Positions 18,032 through 27,780 of a stretch of 57,483 bases of DNA are shown in pieces. A program made the translations under genes and the position numbers. Every line of letters starts with the position of its first letter. The first letter of the stretch is position 1. A model generated the notes under the pieces. It had not been told where the DNA came from. It searched no databases and saw nothing but the letters and a program-made list of their open reading frames with translations. Source of the stretch: an uncultured Schlesneria sp. (GTDB lineage: Bacteria > Planctomycetota > Planctomycetia > Planctomycetales > Planctomycetaceae). The stretch covers positions 1 to 57,483 of the forward strand of contig CAIOKO010000238.1 in NCBI GenBank assembly GCA_903858935.1, given 5' to 3'.

Positions 18032-18811
18032 GTGTCACCGTTTCAGCAAACTCGCTTCGAACTGACCGGTCGCGCCGCATTGGTGACCGGAGCCGGAGGT
18101 GGAATCGGTCAAGCCGCAGCTCTGACGCTCGCCCAGGCGGGAGCCATCGTAGGCATTCACTTTCTTTCCAATGAAGACGGTGCACGTGCAACATTGGCAC
18201 AGATCGAAACGGCTGGCGGCCGCGGCGTTCTGTTGCCCGGCGATCTGACAGTTGAAAGCGACGCCAATCGCATAGTCGACGACTTTGTTGCATTTGCAGG
18301 AAGGCTGGATGTTCTCTTTAACAATGCCGGAAATCCGCTGACCCGATCATCGATTGAACAATGCCCTACCGATCTTTGGATGCAGGCGTTTAGCGTGAAT
18401 GTGCATTCGGCGTTCCTTGTGACGCGACGCGCAATCCCGCATCTGAAGAATGCTGCAGGACACGGCAGCATCATCAATAATTTGTCATTGTCAGTTCAAA
18501 CCGGTGGGTCTGGAGGAGCCGGTCCCTACGCCGCTGCGAAAGGAGCACTTCAAGTTTTTACTCGTACACTCTCCCGTGAACTGGCACCACTTGTCCGAGC
18601 TAACTGTATCATGCCTGGAGTTGTAGAAACGCGTCACCATGAAATCTTCAGCACGCCGGAAAAAATGGCAGACTACAGGCGTCAGACCCCCTTGGCACGG
18701 AACTCAACTTCGGACGAGATCGCTCAGGCGGTACTTTACCTCGCCTCGGATGCTTCGAGTTTCATGACTGGTGGCGTTATTGATCTGAACGGCGGTCGCT
18801 TTCTGCGATGA
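18032..18811 (+). CDS. Short-chain dehydrogenase/reductase
   Basis: 259-residue classical SDR. Rossmann dinucleotide site [17 protein letters not shown] at the fourth strand, catalytic Ser in [10 protein letters not shown] and Y-A-A-A-K in [10 protein letters not shown], and the C-terminal [17 protein letters not shown] start at 18032 with AGGA six bases upstream. Substrate not readable; closest in look to 3-oxoacyl-ACP reductase-like and glucose dehydrogenase-like SDRs. The yaiI gene follows with overlap or close spacing, so the two are probably one operon. Confidence 0.92.
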   Translation: MSPFQQTRFELTGRAALVTGAGGGIGQAAALTLAQAGAIVGIHFLSNEDGARATLAQIETAGGRGVLLPGDLTVESDANRIVDDFVAFAGRLDVLFNNAGNPLTRSSIEQCPTDLWMQAFSVNVHSAFLVTRRAIPHLKNAAGHGSIINNLSLSVQTGGSGGAGPYAAAKGALQVFTRTLSRELAPLVRANCIMPGVVETRHHEIFSTPEKMADYRRQTPLARNSTSDEIAQAVLYLASDASSFMTGGVIDLNGGRFLR

Positions 18812-18834
18812 ACATCGAGAACAGGGAATCATGC

Positions 18835-19287
18835 ATGAGAATCTGGGTTGACGGCGATGCATGCCCGGCAGTGATTAAGGACATTTTGTTTCGGGCTGCG
18901 ATACGAACAAAAATTCCGCTGACACTCGTGGCCAATCAGCCCATGCACATACCTCGATCAGACTTGATCACGATCCTGACGGTGCCATCAGGTCTGAATG
19001 TCGCCGATCAGAAGATCGTGGAACTGCTCGATCCAGGTGACCTTGTCATCACAGCAGACATCCCATTGGCAGCCCATGTTGTGAACAAAGGAGGGACGGC
19101 TCTCGATCCGCGAGGTGAACTGTATACCGATGAAAACATTGGCGAGAGATTGACGATGCGGAACCTGATGGATGAACTTCGCGGAGGGGGAATGATCGGT
19201 GGCGGCCCCGCTCCGTTCAGTGGCAACGATCGCCAGGCGTTCGCCAACCAGTTGGACAGGATTCTGGCGAAGCTGCGACGAAGTTGA
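18835..19287 (+). CDS. yaiI: YaiI/YqxD family (UPF0178) NYN-type protein
   Basis: 150 residues starting [17 protein letters not shown], the signature of UPF0178, with [20 protein letters not shown] and [12 protein letters not shown]. The family belongs to the PIN/NYN nuclease-like fold with conserved Asp residues; its cellular role is unknown. ATG 18835 matches the usual length (about 150); an in-frame ATG at 18808 that overlaps the SDR stop would add nine residues. Followed by a double-hairpin repeat. Confidence 0.9.
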   Translation: MRIWVDGDACPAVIKDILFRAAIRTKIPLTLVANQPMHIPRSDLITILTVPSGLNVADQKIVELLDPGDLVITADIPLAAHVVNKGGTALDPRGELYTDENIGERLTMRNLMDELRGGGMIGGGPAPFSGNDRQAFANQLDRILAKLRRS

Positions 19288-19314
19288 TTTCTGTTGCGTG
19301 TCTTAAAAACACCG

Positions 19315-19408
19315 AGCCACTGCCTGACCGTCTTGGGTCAAGCAGTGCTCTATCCCTTTAGCAATCATTGCGAAGAGACTGCTTCTCCGGAGACCTCGAA
19401 AGCAGTGG
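19315..19408. repeat. Double-hairpin repeat (family C, copy B) after yaiI
   Basis: Stem one CACTGC (19318-19323) with GCAGTG (19342-19347); stem two ACTGCTTC (19378-19385) with GAAAGCAGT (19398-19406). Same order and similar spacing as the copy after ffh, with about three quarters of the bases shared. Lies between the ends of yaiI and the convergent lipoprotein gene. Confidence 0.65.
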
Positions 19409-19449
19409 CACGACATTGATGAGATGTCGTTCTGCGGATCAGACGCTGC

Positions 19450-21525
19450 TCACGGTTCGGTCTGCAGGATATCAGCAAATGGGTCTGGCTCGTCAGACTC
19501 TTCTAGTTCGTCGAGCTGTTCCGGCTCGTTTGGATTCTTCGGTTTTTTCAGCCTTTTCGGCTTACCGTGATCCAATTCACGAGGAGGATTGGAGGCGGTT
19601 GGATAAAGCTTTTCTGGTTTTGACGCAACCTGATGAACGGCCTGCTCGACCTGGCTGTCGGACGTGGTTGACAGACTGGCTTGAACGATCGCTTGAGGTG
19701 CTCGTACCTTGCCGGTCGCCAATTGAGTTCTTAACGATTGCCGCAACGCAAGGCGTTCAGATTCTTCAGGGCCTGCAATCAGTATGACATCGTCGACAAT
19801 ATAGCGATCAAACTCGCGGCGCATCTGGACTTTGGCTCCATATCGCTGGTCTCCGAAATTCACGACCACTTCTTTATCGTCGATGGCGATTGACCGGACA
19901 GGAGCCTGCAGGAACGTATCGGCAGACATCCCCGAATTCGGAACAAACCGAGACTGATTCCAGACCATTCGGTTAAAATCGCTCGAAGAATTCCCCTGGA
20001 TCAGATCAAGAGCCTGTTGCTGTTGCTCAGGATCTCGTCCAAGCGTAATCCCCGCCGCAAAGTCCTGGATCGGGATCAGAATTTCCAGTGTAGATTTCAC
20101 TGACGCTGGAACGCCCGTGACTTGCCATTGAATATCATCGACCAGAAACTTGCCACGTTCATCGCGCAGCAGGTACGTGAAGGGCCGACCACCCTGACGG
20201 ACATCGATTCTTGTCAGCGCTCCCTGAAACGAGGCCGTGACAATTTCAATGTCCGTCGAATCAAATCCTTCCAAAGGCATTGAAGGAACAGTGGCTTCGG
20301 TCATTTTGTCCCAGACGCGACTGGAAAAATCTCGTGTCGAACAATGCTTGATCTCGTCCAATCTTCTGTGTGACAGTGCGTTGACAAAGACTTCGAGCAT
20401 CCCGTGGGATGTGAACATTGCAGAAAGGCGCATTTCCTGTTTCGTTGCGATCTCGTAGATCGTCACATCGGAAACAACAAATTCGGGCAAGGCGTCTGAT
20501 GTGGCGTCAGGCGCACGCTGCATATCGACTTGAACAAACTCGTTTTCGCTTCGAAGGGTAAAATCGGCACGATTCCCTCGCAATCGAACTTGCAATTCAT
20601 GTTCTGGCAATTGAGGTTCCGGCAGTTTGGCCTGTTTCAGGTCAGCAAACGACAAGCTTCCTTCGAAGAAGTCGGTTTCGCACAACTCGGACAGTTTTTT
20701 CTTGTCTTCCGTTTGATACGCCGTGAGAAACGCCACGCATCGATTGACGGCATGAGCCACATTCAGGACTGATGGTAATTTTTCTTCTTCGTCTTTACAC
20801 GAGATTCCAACATCAGCGACCTGCCACTTCCCTTTGCGAAGTTCTAACGTAATGACAGTTTCACCCGTTTGCCTTGGCATTTTTACGACGGCGATCTTTT
20901 CATCCATCGAAGCAACCGGTCGGAATTTTCCGCTTGACGATTTCCCCTTCGTAACCTGCCGTGTGACCTGAGCAAGGAACGATGGAGGGACCTCTTCCAG
21001 GGCCGATCGCAATTTCGGTGTCGTGATCGAAAGAACCTGCTCGCGATCACCATGAGCCCACGCATCCAGGAATTCGCGAACCGTCAGTAATAGATCCATC
21101 TGTTCGGTGACCGACTTATACGCTTCGATCCCTTTTTTCTTCTGCTTCAGATAGATGTCATCAATGACCCACTTGCCGGATTCATCTTTCGTCAGTTCGT
21201 AGAAGACTTCTTTTTTGTCCTCACCAACCTGAACGGAAACCCGCTTCTTGTCGTCGGATATCTGCTCGACATCAACAATCGAAGTTTTTCCGTCCGGAAT
21301 TCGCAGGATTTTAAGATCTTCAAGCGCGGAGGCCGTGCGGAGCGCCCGCTTGTTAAAGTCATCAGATGTGACGACCTTAAGCCCTTCAAGGTCTTGCGCC
21401 TTGAGGTTTTCAGAAAATGCCATGATGGCGCGGTTCTCGATCAAGTGGGCGCAGCCGGCACCGGTGCCAACAACGCTCATGGCGAGACCTAACGACCACA
21501 CGAAAGAGCGAACAGCTCGGGACAT
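19450..21525 (-). CDS. Lipoprotein-like protein with five NTF2-like repeats
   Basis: 691 residues. The N-terminus (MSRAVRSFVWSLGLAMSVVG followed by TGAGC) looks like a type II signal with the Cys at about residue 24, though the lipobox is weak. Five units of about 110-120 residues follow, each opening with a helix ending in D-F/L (for example SDDFNKRAL, TPKLRSAL, CETDFFEGSL, STRDFSSRVW, SSSDFNRMVW) and closing with a strand such as KWVIDDIYL, KWQVADVGI, FVVSDVTIY, FLVDDIQWQ, RYIVDDVIL. This is the layout of NTF2/DUF4878-type domains. The last 90 residues are Pro/Glu-rich. Start at 21525 has AGGA eight bases upstream. Function unknown. Confidence 0.65.
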   Translation of the reverse strand: MSRAVRSFVWSLGLAMSVVGTGAGCAHLIENRAIMAFSENLKAQDLEGLKVVTSDDFNKRALRTASALEDLKILRIPDGKTSIVDVEQISDDKKRVSVQVGEDKKEVFYELTKDESGKWVIDDIYLKQKKKGIEAYKSVTEQMDLLLTVREFLDAWAHGDREQVLSITTPKLRSALEEVPPSFLAQVTRQVTKGKSSSGKFRPVASMDEKIAVVKMPRQTGETVITLELRKGKWQVADVGISCKDEEEKLPSVLNVAHAVNRCVAFLTAYQTEDKKKLSELCETDFFEGSLSFADLKQAKLPEPQLPEHELQVRLRGNRADFTLRSENEFVQVDMQRAPDATSDALPEFVVSDVTIYEIATKQEMRLSAMFTSHGMLEVFVNALSHRRLDEIKHCSTRDFSSRVWDKMTEATVPSMPLEGFDSTDIEIVTASFQGALTRIDVRQGGRPFTYLLRDERGKFLVDDIQWQVTGVPASVKSTLEILIPIQDFAAGITLGRDPEQQQQALDLIQGNSSSDFNRMVWNQSRFVPNSGMSADTFLQAPVRSIAIDDKEVVVNFGDQRYGAKVQMRREFDRYIVDDVILIAGPEESERLALRQSLRTQLATGKVRAPQAIVQASLSTTSDSQVEQAVHQVASKPEKLYPTASNPPRELDHGKPKRLKKPKNPNEPEQLDELEESDEPDPFADILQTEP

Positions 21526-21983
21526 GCGTGCCATCCTTGGCGAGTCAACGCAAAGGTCGCGCGGACTCAAAAGTCTGACAAAGACAGGAATTGTGAAATG
21601 GGAGGACGGGCTTCTCTCAGATTCTGAATTTCAGGTCAATACTATGTTCAAGACTTTTCGATGAATTAATGGTTCGATCCAGAATTTTTTGAATGAAAAT
21701 CTCCAGAATCGGCTTTTTGATGCATTTGGATGCCTGATTAGCCAGAAAACGCGGCCGTCCGGGAACTAATCTGAAAAGCCTTAGGGATGAAGGAAACCTG
21801 GAAGGTGCGTTCTCTGGGGACACGCCTTTTTTGTGGCGTTTGTGTCGGGCAGGCCGCTCGCTGTTCAATCGATTTCCCTCTACAATCCCGCGGCTGATTC
21901 CTGGTTCACGTGTTCCCGCATCGCCGCTGCAGGCTTTGTCGGGATGCGTGTGTTTGCGCTGACGACAAACGCTTCGATGAGTA

Positions 21984-24900
21984 ATGAACGTGGTAGCAGA
22001 GAATTTGATTACACAGTTGATGGACCTTCCATCGCGCTTGCTAGCTCAGCCGGGAATGGCCGAGGTGATCGCAAAACTGCGCGATGGAAAGGACGCCACC
22101 ATCGACGGAGCCTGGGGATCATCTTCTGCCTTGGTCGCCGTCGCTTTACGTCATCAAGCCGAAAGCACGCTTGTCGTTGTCGTGCCGCACGAGAAGGACG
22201 TCGATGGATTTACATCGGATGCAGCTGCATTTGGCATTGAACCGGAATGCTTCCCCGCCTGGGCCGCCCTGCCCCAGGAATTAAGTATCACCGACCCGAT
22301 CCTGGGAACTCGGTTGAGAATCCTGCGAGCGTTCGAATCGGCTGCGCCACCACGCATCGTCGTAACGACCATTCACGCATTGCTGCAACCGGTTCCAAGT
22401 CCAGAAGCACGTACCGTTGCTTCGCGGACGTTGTCGGTCGGCAGCGAACTGGACTTGGAGGAATTAACCACATGGATGGTCAGTCGCGGATTTGAGCGAG
22501 TCACGGCAATTGAGCTTCCCGGCGAATTCAGTATCCACGGCGGAATCATTGACGTCTTTTCTCCTGACGCCACTGACCCGGTTCGTATTGAACTGTTCGG
22601 GGATGAGATCGAATCGATTCGGCTGTTCGATGTCGAATCGCAGCGAAAAGTCAAAGATCTGACCGAAATCGACATCGCGATTGTGACACCGACCCCGCAA
22701 ACTTCTGTCGGGAACCCGGAACCGCAAGCTGATCACAAAACGAAAAAAAAACGCGCGAAGGACACCGAGACAGAAACACCTTCGGCTGATCACTCGCCGA
22801 TCTCCGACCTGAACTCGTCAGCCCTCGATTCATTACCCGCTCAATCCTGGGTCGTTCTACTTGACCTTGCCGAAATTGTGAGTGAAGGAAAACGGTATCT
22901 CGATCGGATGGCGGACCCACGAGGCTTATTCAGCGTTTCGGCGACTCTTGAAAAGTGTACGCGCCGACCCTACGTCACGATGGCACCACTGCTTGCTGAC
23001 AGCCTGTCGCCGACTTGCCATCTGCAAGTCGAGTCCATCGAGCGATTTGGCGGACTCAAGGGTGAGGCACTTCAAGAGCTTGCCCGATTCGTTCAACAGG
23101 ACGAGACCGTTCTCATTGCCTGTCATAACGAAGCGGCTCGGACGCGATTGAGTGAGTTGATGACGGAAGTCTTTTTAAATACGGGGAACGAATCTGCCAA
23201 ACCCACTGATGAAACTGGTAATCAAACCAGGTTTGGTAAACCTGCTCATCAGGCAGAAGCAGCAATTAAAGAGGAAGCACTGCCTGAACCTGACTCAAAG
23301 AAGAAGAACACAAAACCAGCATTCGCGCCCGACGCCGCAAAACCAACAACCAGCCGCGCTGTCATGGACTCTGCTGCAGGTGGTGGCTTGAAGAAGTTCC
23401 TGCGCGGCGCGGCAAAGGAACAATCGACTTTAGTGAAACCTGGTGAATCGAAGACAAACCCTTCGTCATCCCAGAACTATTCGAGCGACGCCGGTGCAAA
23501 TCCATCGGAAGACGGACATCACAAAACGAATCATCCGCTGCTGTCGCGAATACAACTTTGTGTGGGACATGTCTCACGCGGCTTTCGACTACGGCCAGAT
23601 CGCATCATCGTCCTGGGTGACAACGAATTGTTCGGACGGGCGGAAGTTCGGCGAACGGCGAAAAAGAGCAAAATCGAATCGCGAGCGATCGACAGTTTTC
23701 TCGATCTCAATTCGGGCGACCTGGTCGTCCATCTCTCACATGGAATTGGCCGATTCAGAGGGATGGAAATCCAGCAGAAGGGTGACCATACCGAAGACCA
23801 TCTGGCGATTGAGTTCGGTGGCGGCGTCAAAATGTACGTCCCCGTCTCATTGATTCATTTAGTTCAAAAATATATCGGTGGCGGTAAGGCGTCTCCCGAG
23901 TTATCAAAGCTGGGTGGATCGAGCTGGTCTAACAAAAAGAAACGAGTGACCGAAGCGGTCTGCGACATGGCCTCGGACATGATCAAATTGCAGGCCGATC
24001 GTGACATGAAGCCTGGTCTGCAATGTCCGCCCGACAGTCACTGGGTTGAGGAATTCGACGCAGCCTTTCCTTACACCGAAACCATCGATCAATTGCATGC
24101 AATTACCGACCTGAAAAAGGACATGGAACAGCCACGCCCGATGGACCGGCTGATCTGTGGCGACGTAGGATATGGTAAGACCGAAGTCGCCATGCGTGCC
24201 GCATTTAAAGCAGTTGATGCCGGGCGACAAGTGGCGATTCTGGTTCCGACCACGGTCCTGTGCGAACAACATTTTCGCAGTTTCAGCGAGCGAATGGCCG
24301 AGTTCCCCGTCAACATCGCTTCACTGAATCGATTCAAGTCGGCCAAAGAAGTCCGCGATACTTTGCAGGGACTCGCGGCAGGAACGATCGACATCTGCAT
24401 CGGCACGCATCGGCTGGTCAGTAAGGACGTGAAGTTCAAAGACCTGGGACTGCTGGTGATCGACGAAGAACAACGATTCGGCGTCGAAGTGAAAGAACTG
24501 CTGAAACACATGCGGCTGGAAGTCGACGTACTGACGCTTTCGGCAACGCCCATTCCGCGAACACTTCATATGTCACTTGTCGGGGTTCGAGATATTTCGA
24601 ATCTGGAAACCCCTCCGCAGGATCGTCAGGCGGTCGAAACGCACATCTGTCGCTGGAATAAAGAACTGATTCGGTCGTCCATTATTCGTGAACTGAATCG
24701 CGATGGGCAGATCTATTTCGTTCACAACCGGGTTTACAACATCGAATCGATCGCAGACCAGATCCGCGGCCTGGTCCCCGAGGCAACAGTGGATGTCGTG
24801 CATGGCCAGATGTCCGAAGAACCGATGGAACTGGCAATGATGAATTTCGTACAAGGACGGACCGACGTTCTGGTCGCCACCACGATCATCGAAAGTGGGT

Positions 24901-25718
24901 TGGACATTCCCAATGCGAATACAATCTTCATTAATCAGGCCAACAATTATGGATTGGCCGATATGCATCAATTGCGAGGACGCGTCGGTCGGTACAAGCA
25001 CCGGGCCTACTGCTACCTGCTGCTTGACGAAGGCAAATCGTTGACGCCACAAGCGTCGCGAAGGCTGAAAGCGATTGAAGAATTCAGCGAACTTGGTGCA
25101 GGCTTCAAGATTGCCATGCGAGATCTTGAAATCCGAGGCGCCGGCAACATCCTGGGGACCGAGCAATCAGGCCACATCGCGGCCGTCGGATACGAACTGT
25201 ACTGCCAACTGCTGGAAAACGCGGTCCGGGCCGCAAAGCGGCAACCATTACGCGAACACCGCCACGTCGAAGTGAATCTTCCTGTGACTGCTTATCTACC
25301 TTCTGAATATATTCCTGACGGTCGTCCCAAGATCGAGATGTACCGCAAGTTTTCCATCGTGTCGACGCTCGAACTACTGAATGAGCTGGCGCAGGAACTG
25401 AGAGACCGATACGGGCCGATTCCCGAGCCGGTCGAAAAGATGATTCAAATCCGTGAACTGCAGATCCTGGCTGTGGGTTGGCAGATCGACGATATCCACC
25501 TGGAGCCCGGCTATGTCGTGTTCGGTTATCGGAATCCGAAAAAAATTGCGAAACTCTCTCCCCTCAGTACGACGCCGCTTCGGATTGTTGACGATCGAGA
25601 AGCGTGTCTTGTGCTGCCACCACGACCTCCGGAGCCTGACGAGTTATTAAAACTGCTCAAGAGCGTGCTTGAATCTCAACTTCCGACGTTTGCCGAAAAG
25701 GGATATCACAGCGATTAA
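21984..25718 (+). CDS. mfd: Transcription-repair coupling factor Mfd
   Basis: Removes RNA polymerase stalled at DNA lesions and recruits UvrA. The 1244-residue product carries the UvrB-homology N-terminal part (PGEFSIHGGIIDVF, RIELFGDEIESIRLF), an RNA polymerase-interacting domain (GDLVVHLSHGIGRF), superfamily 2 helicase motifs (CGDVGYGKTEVAMRAAFK, IDEEQRFGVEVK, TLSATPIPRTLHMS, STIIESGLDIPNANT-like), and the TRCF domain at the C-terminus. It is about 95 residues longer than E. coli Mfd, from low-complexity insertions near residues 236-270 and 390-515. Its stop overlaps the stop of the convergent membrane-protein gene by 4 bp. Confidence 0.96.
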   Translation: MNVVAENLITQLMDLPSRLLAQPGMAEVIAKLRDGKDATIDGAWGSSSALVAVALRHQAESTLVVVVPHEKDVDGFTSDAAAFGIEPECFPAWAALPQELSITDPILGTRLRILRAFESAAPPRIVVTTIHALLQPVPSPEARTVASRTLSVGSELDLEELTTWMVSRGFERVTAIELPGEFSIHGGIIDVFSPDATDPVRIELFGDEIESIRLFDVESQRKVKDLTEIDIAIVTPTPQTSVGNPEPQADHKTKKKRAKDTETETPSADHSPISDLNSSALDSLPAQSWVVLLDLAEIVSEGKRYLDRMADPRGLFSVSATLEKCTRRPYVTMAPLLADSLSPTCHLQVESIERFGGLKGEALQELARFVQQDETVLIACHNEAARTRLSELMTEVFLNTGNESAKPTDETGNQTRFGKPAHQAEAAIKEEALPEPDSKKKNTKPAFAPDAAKPTTSRAVMDSAAGGGLKKFLRGAAKEQSTLVKPGESKTNPSSSQNYSSDAGANPSEDGHHKTNHPLLSRIQLCVGHVSRGFRLRPDRIIVLGDNELFGRAEVRRTAKKSKIESRAIDSFLDLNSGDLVVHLSHGIGRFRGMEIQQKGDHTEDHLAIEFGGGVKMYVPVSLIHLVQKYIGGGKASPELSKLGGSSWSNKKKRVTEAVCDMASDMIKLQADRDMKPGLQCPPDSHWVEEFDAAFPYTETIDQLHAITDLKKDMEQPRPMDRLICGDVGYGKTEVAMRAAFKAVDAGRQVAILVPTTVLCEQHFRSFSERMAEFPVNIASLNRFKSAKEVRDTLQGLAAGTIDICIGTHRLVSKDVKFKDLGLLVIDEEQRFGVEVKELLKHMRLEVDVLTLSATPIPRTLHMSLVGVRDISNLETPPQDRQAVETHICRWNKELIRSSIIRELNRDGQIYFVHNRVYNIESIADQIRGLVPEATVDVVHGQMSEEPMELAMMNFVQGRTDVLVATTIIESGLDIPNANTIFINQANNYGLADMHQLRGRVGRYKHRAYCYLLLDEGKSLTPQASRRLKAIEEFSELGAGFKIAMRDLEIRGAGNILGTEQSGHIAAVGYELYCQLLENAVRAAKRQPLREHRHVEVNLPVTAYLPSEYIPDGRPKIEMYRKFSIVSTLELLNELAQELRDRYGPIPEPVEKMIQIRELQILAVGWQIDDIHLEPGYVVFGYRNPKKIAKLSPLSTTPLRIVDDREACLVLPPRPPEPDELLKLLKSVLESQLPTFAEKGYHSD

Positions 25719-27397
25719 TTGGCGGCGGAATCCAAACTGCTCAGGTCGTAGACTTGAAACGTTCCGTTTCGATAAATCGGCTCCAGCTCGAGTGGCCCCA
25801 ATCGATCAGTCAACAGATGCGTCAACCCGGTCTTCTGACGAAGACTTTTCAGTTCACCAGCCGAATAGAACTCGTCAACGTAGTTATTCTCAAACCATTT
25901 TTGCAGAAAATTCAGTCGGGTATTCCACTCGACAATTCCGACGGCATCCTGCGGACAATCCTTGAACGCCACGTATTCCGCTCGACCCGCAAACCACTTG
26001 AATGCCCATCCGTTCGTTGGCGTTTGAACAAGCGCATCGGACGGAAGGTGATGCTCGATCCAGGAACAGACATCCAGCCAGTCCGCTCGGTCTTCCAGCG
26101 AGTACCGATTTGTTTCCGACAACGAGTGGGCTCGCCATAGGCCGGCAATAAAGAAAAGCGTCAGTATCCATAACGGATGCGAAAGGAATGTCCTCCACGT
26201 CCTGGATGAAGTTGCTTTGAATGCCGTTCGTTCCAGCACACTGACCAGACTGACGGCGACAGCAATTGGCAACAAAACATCGGCAAGTCGAAATGGATAG
26301 AACTTCAACAGGTTCATTCGCTGATCATAAAGCAGCATCCGTATCGGCGGGCGCGGCCCCCAGCCGATCAGGATACCGGCCAAAGCAAATATGACCGACC
26401 AGAACACGATGTGATCCAGTCGCTTTTTTGCAATCGTTTGACCATCCCATCGGCAACTGCATAGCCACACGATCACCAGCAGCGCGTAACAAACGTAAGA
26501 GCGAACCGAAAACAACATTGGATCGAGATGGTGTGCCAGTCTGTAGTAAACCTGAATGTATGTCGCTGCACGGCGCGTATCCGGCGAGACCGATTCCGTG
26601 AGCAATCGATAGACGGGTATCAAACCTGGCAATGCAAATACGATCAGGATCACAGTGGGTAAGAGCAAGTAACCAAGCGTTGAATGCGGCCCCTGCTCTG
26701 TCTCTTTAACTGTATTGGCCTTCGTATTAATTTGTTCTTCGCGCAACCCTGTCGACTGCATCAGACGCCGTTGAACTCGAATTGCTTCGATGCCTCGCTC
26801 AATAACTCTGCTCAAAGTGAAGGCAAGTAGACCCCACATTCCAACAACAGGATGAAAACTGATCGCCAGCCCTGCCCAGGTTGCAGCGAGAATAAATCGA
26901 CGACGTAACACGTCACCGAGGGCCGCAAGCAGGAATCCGTAACAGGGAACTTTTCCTTCAACGCCGCCAACGAGCCATTCACCCGAGAAGTTTCCATACG
27001 ACGAAAAAATCAAAAAGACCCACGCAGACCAGAGCACCGCCCACGAAGTAAAAAACAATTGCGACAGGCATCGAGTCCATCCCCACGCCAGCAAAAGCGT
27101 TGCCAGGATGCGACCGATCAAGGCGGCCTTGGTTAATGAGACAAACTGAGTCAGTCCGCCGATTGTCGCATAGAAGACGGTGTGTGCGTTGGGAGAGGCT
27201 AAGAAAAAATCCCGGTCGCACCAGTCTGGCTGCCAGAAATGCTTTGATTTACACAGATAGTGCGGCTCATTGACCGCGGGCACGGGTGCCGCGACGAGTC
27301 CGTACAACATAAATGTCGCCCATACCGCGATCAGTACGGGCCACATTCGTTTGTTGCTCATTTTGCACGGAGGCGTTTTTCGAATCGACATCGACAT
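25715..27397 (-). CDS. Polytopic membrane protein, possibly DUF6798 type
   Basis: About 560 residues with roughly 10 hydrophobic helices, an N-terminal conserved stretch NEPHYLCKSKHFWQPDWC, then DFFLASPNAHTVFYATIGG, and a soluble C-terminal part with FKWFAGRAEYVAFKDCPQDA. This resembles the planctomycete/cyanobacterial family labelled DUF6798, and looks in layout like a glycosyltransferase-C-type integral protein, but no catalytic motif is identified. ATG at 27397 lies ten bases after AGAGGG; a TTG at 27403 or ATG at 27361 are alternatives. Confidence 0.6.
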   Translation of the reverse strand: MSMSIRKTPPCKMSNKRMWPVLIAVWATFMLYGLVAAPVPAVNEPHYLCKSKHFWQPDWCDRDFFLASPNAHTVFYATIGGLTQFVSLTKAALIGRILATLLLAWGWTRCLSQLFFTSWAVLWSAWVFLIFSSYGNFSGEWLVGGVEGKVPCYGFLLAALGDVLRRRFILAATWAGLAISFHPVVGMWGLLAFTLSRVIERGIEAIRVQRRLMQSTGLREEQINTKANTVKETEQGPHSTLGYLLLPTVILIVFALPGLIPVYRLLTESVSPDTRRAATYIQVYYRLAHHLDPMLFSVRSYVCYALLVIVWLCSCRWDGQTIAKKRLDHIVFWSVIFALAGILIGWGPRPPIRMLLYDQRMNLLKFYPFRLADVLLPIAVAVSLVSVLERTAFKATSSRTWRTFLSHPLWILTLFFIAGLWRAHSLSETNRYSLEDRADWLDVCSWIEHHLPSDALVQTPTNGWAFKWFAGRAEYVAFKDCPQDAVGIVEWNTRLNFLQKWFENNYVDEFYSAGELKSLRQKTGLTHLLTDRLGPLELEPIYRNGTFQVYDLSSLDSAAN

Positions 27398-27447
27398 CGA
27401 CAAAAATCCCTCTTGGGGTCAGGTCGCCGATCTCGAATCTTGACGCA

Positions 27448-27630
27448 CTATTTTTTCTTTTTCGCAGCAGCCTTCTTTGCGGCCGCCTTTTTGGGAGCCT
27501 TCACTTCTGCTTTCACGGCTGTTTCCTTTTTGGAAGCGCCCGCTTTCTTCGAAGTCGTACCGCTGAAAATACGATCGTAGTTTTCCCAGAACTTGGGAGT
27601 CGTACCGGTACGGACAATCGGGCCACCCAT
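27448..27630 (-). CDS. Small Lys/Ala-rich basic protein
   Basis: 60 residues: a conserved-looking head MGGPIVRTGTTPKFWENYD, then a tail of AAAKK repeats like a histone H1 C-terminal tail (K-K-A-A-A-K-K-A-A-A-K-K-K-K). AGGAG lies seven bases before the ATG, the best ribosome binding site in the region, so it is surely translated. Similar short proteins with the same head are known to me from other planctomycetes without assigned function. The tail suggests nucleic-acid binding (inference). It lies between HtrA and the membrane-protein gene, both on the same strand. Confidence 0.75.
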   Translation of the reverse strand: MGGPIVRTGTTPKFWENYDRIFSGTTSKKAGASKKETAVKAEVKAPKKAAAKKAAAKKKK

Positions 27631-27780
27631 CTGATGCTCCTCTTAATACTTACTGAAACTGCACGTCGAATTGCCGCAACAAAGCGACAACTTTGCGAGT
27701 GTAACGTATCTCAACGCTCAACGCGCGGTGATTCTTTAAATCATGCGATCGAGTGTCAAGTGAAATCGACCGCGTATTCG

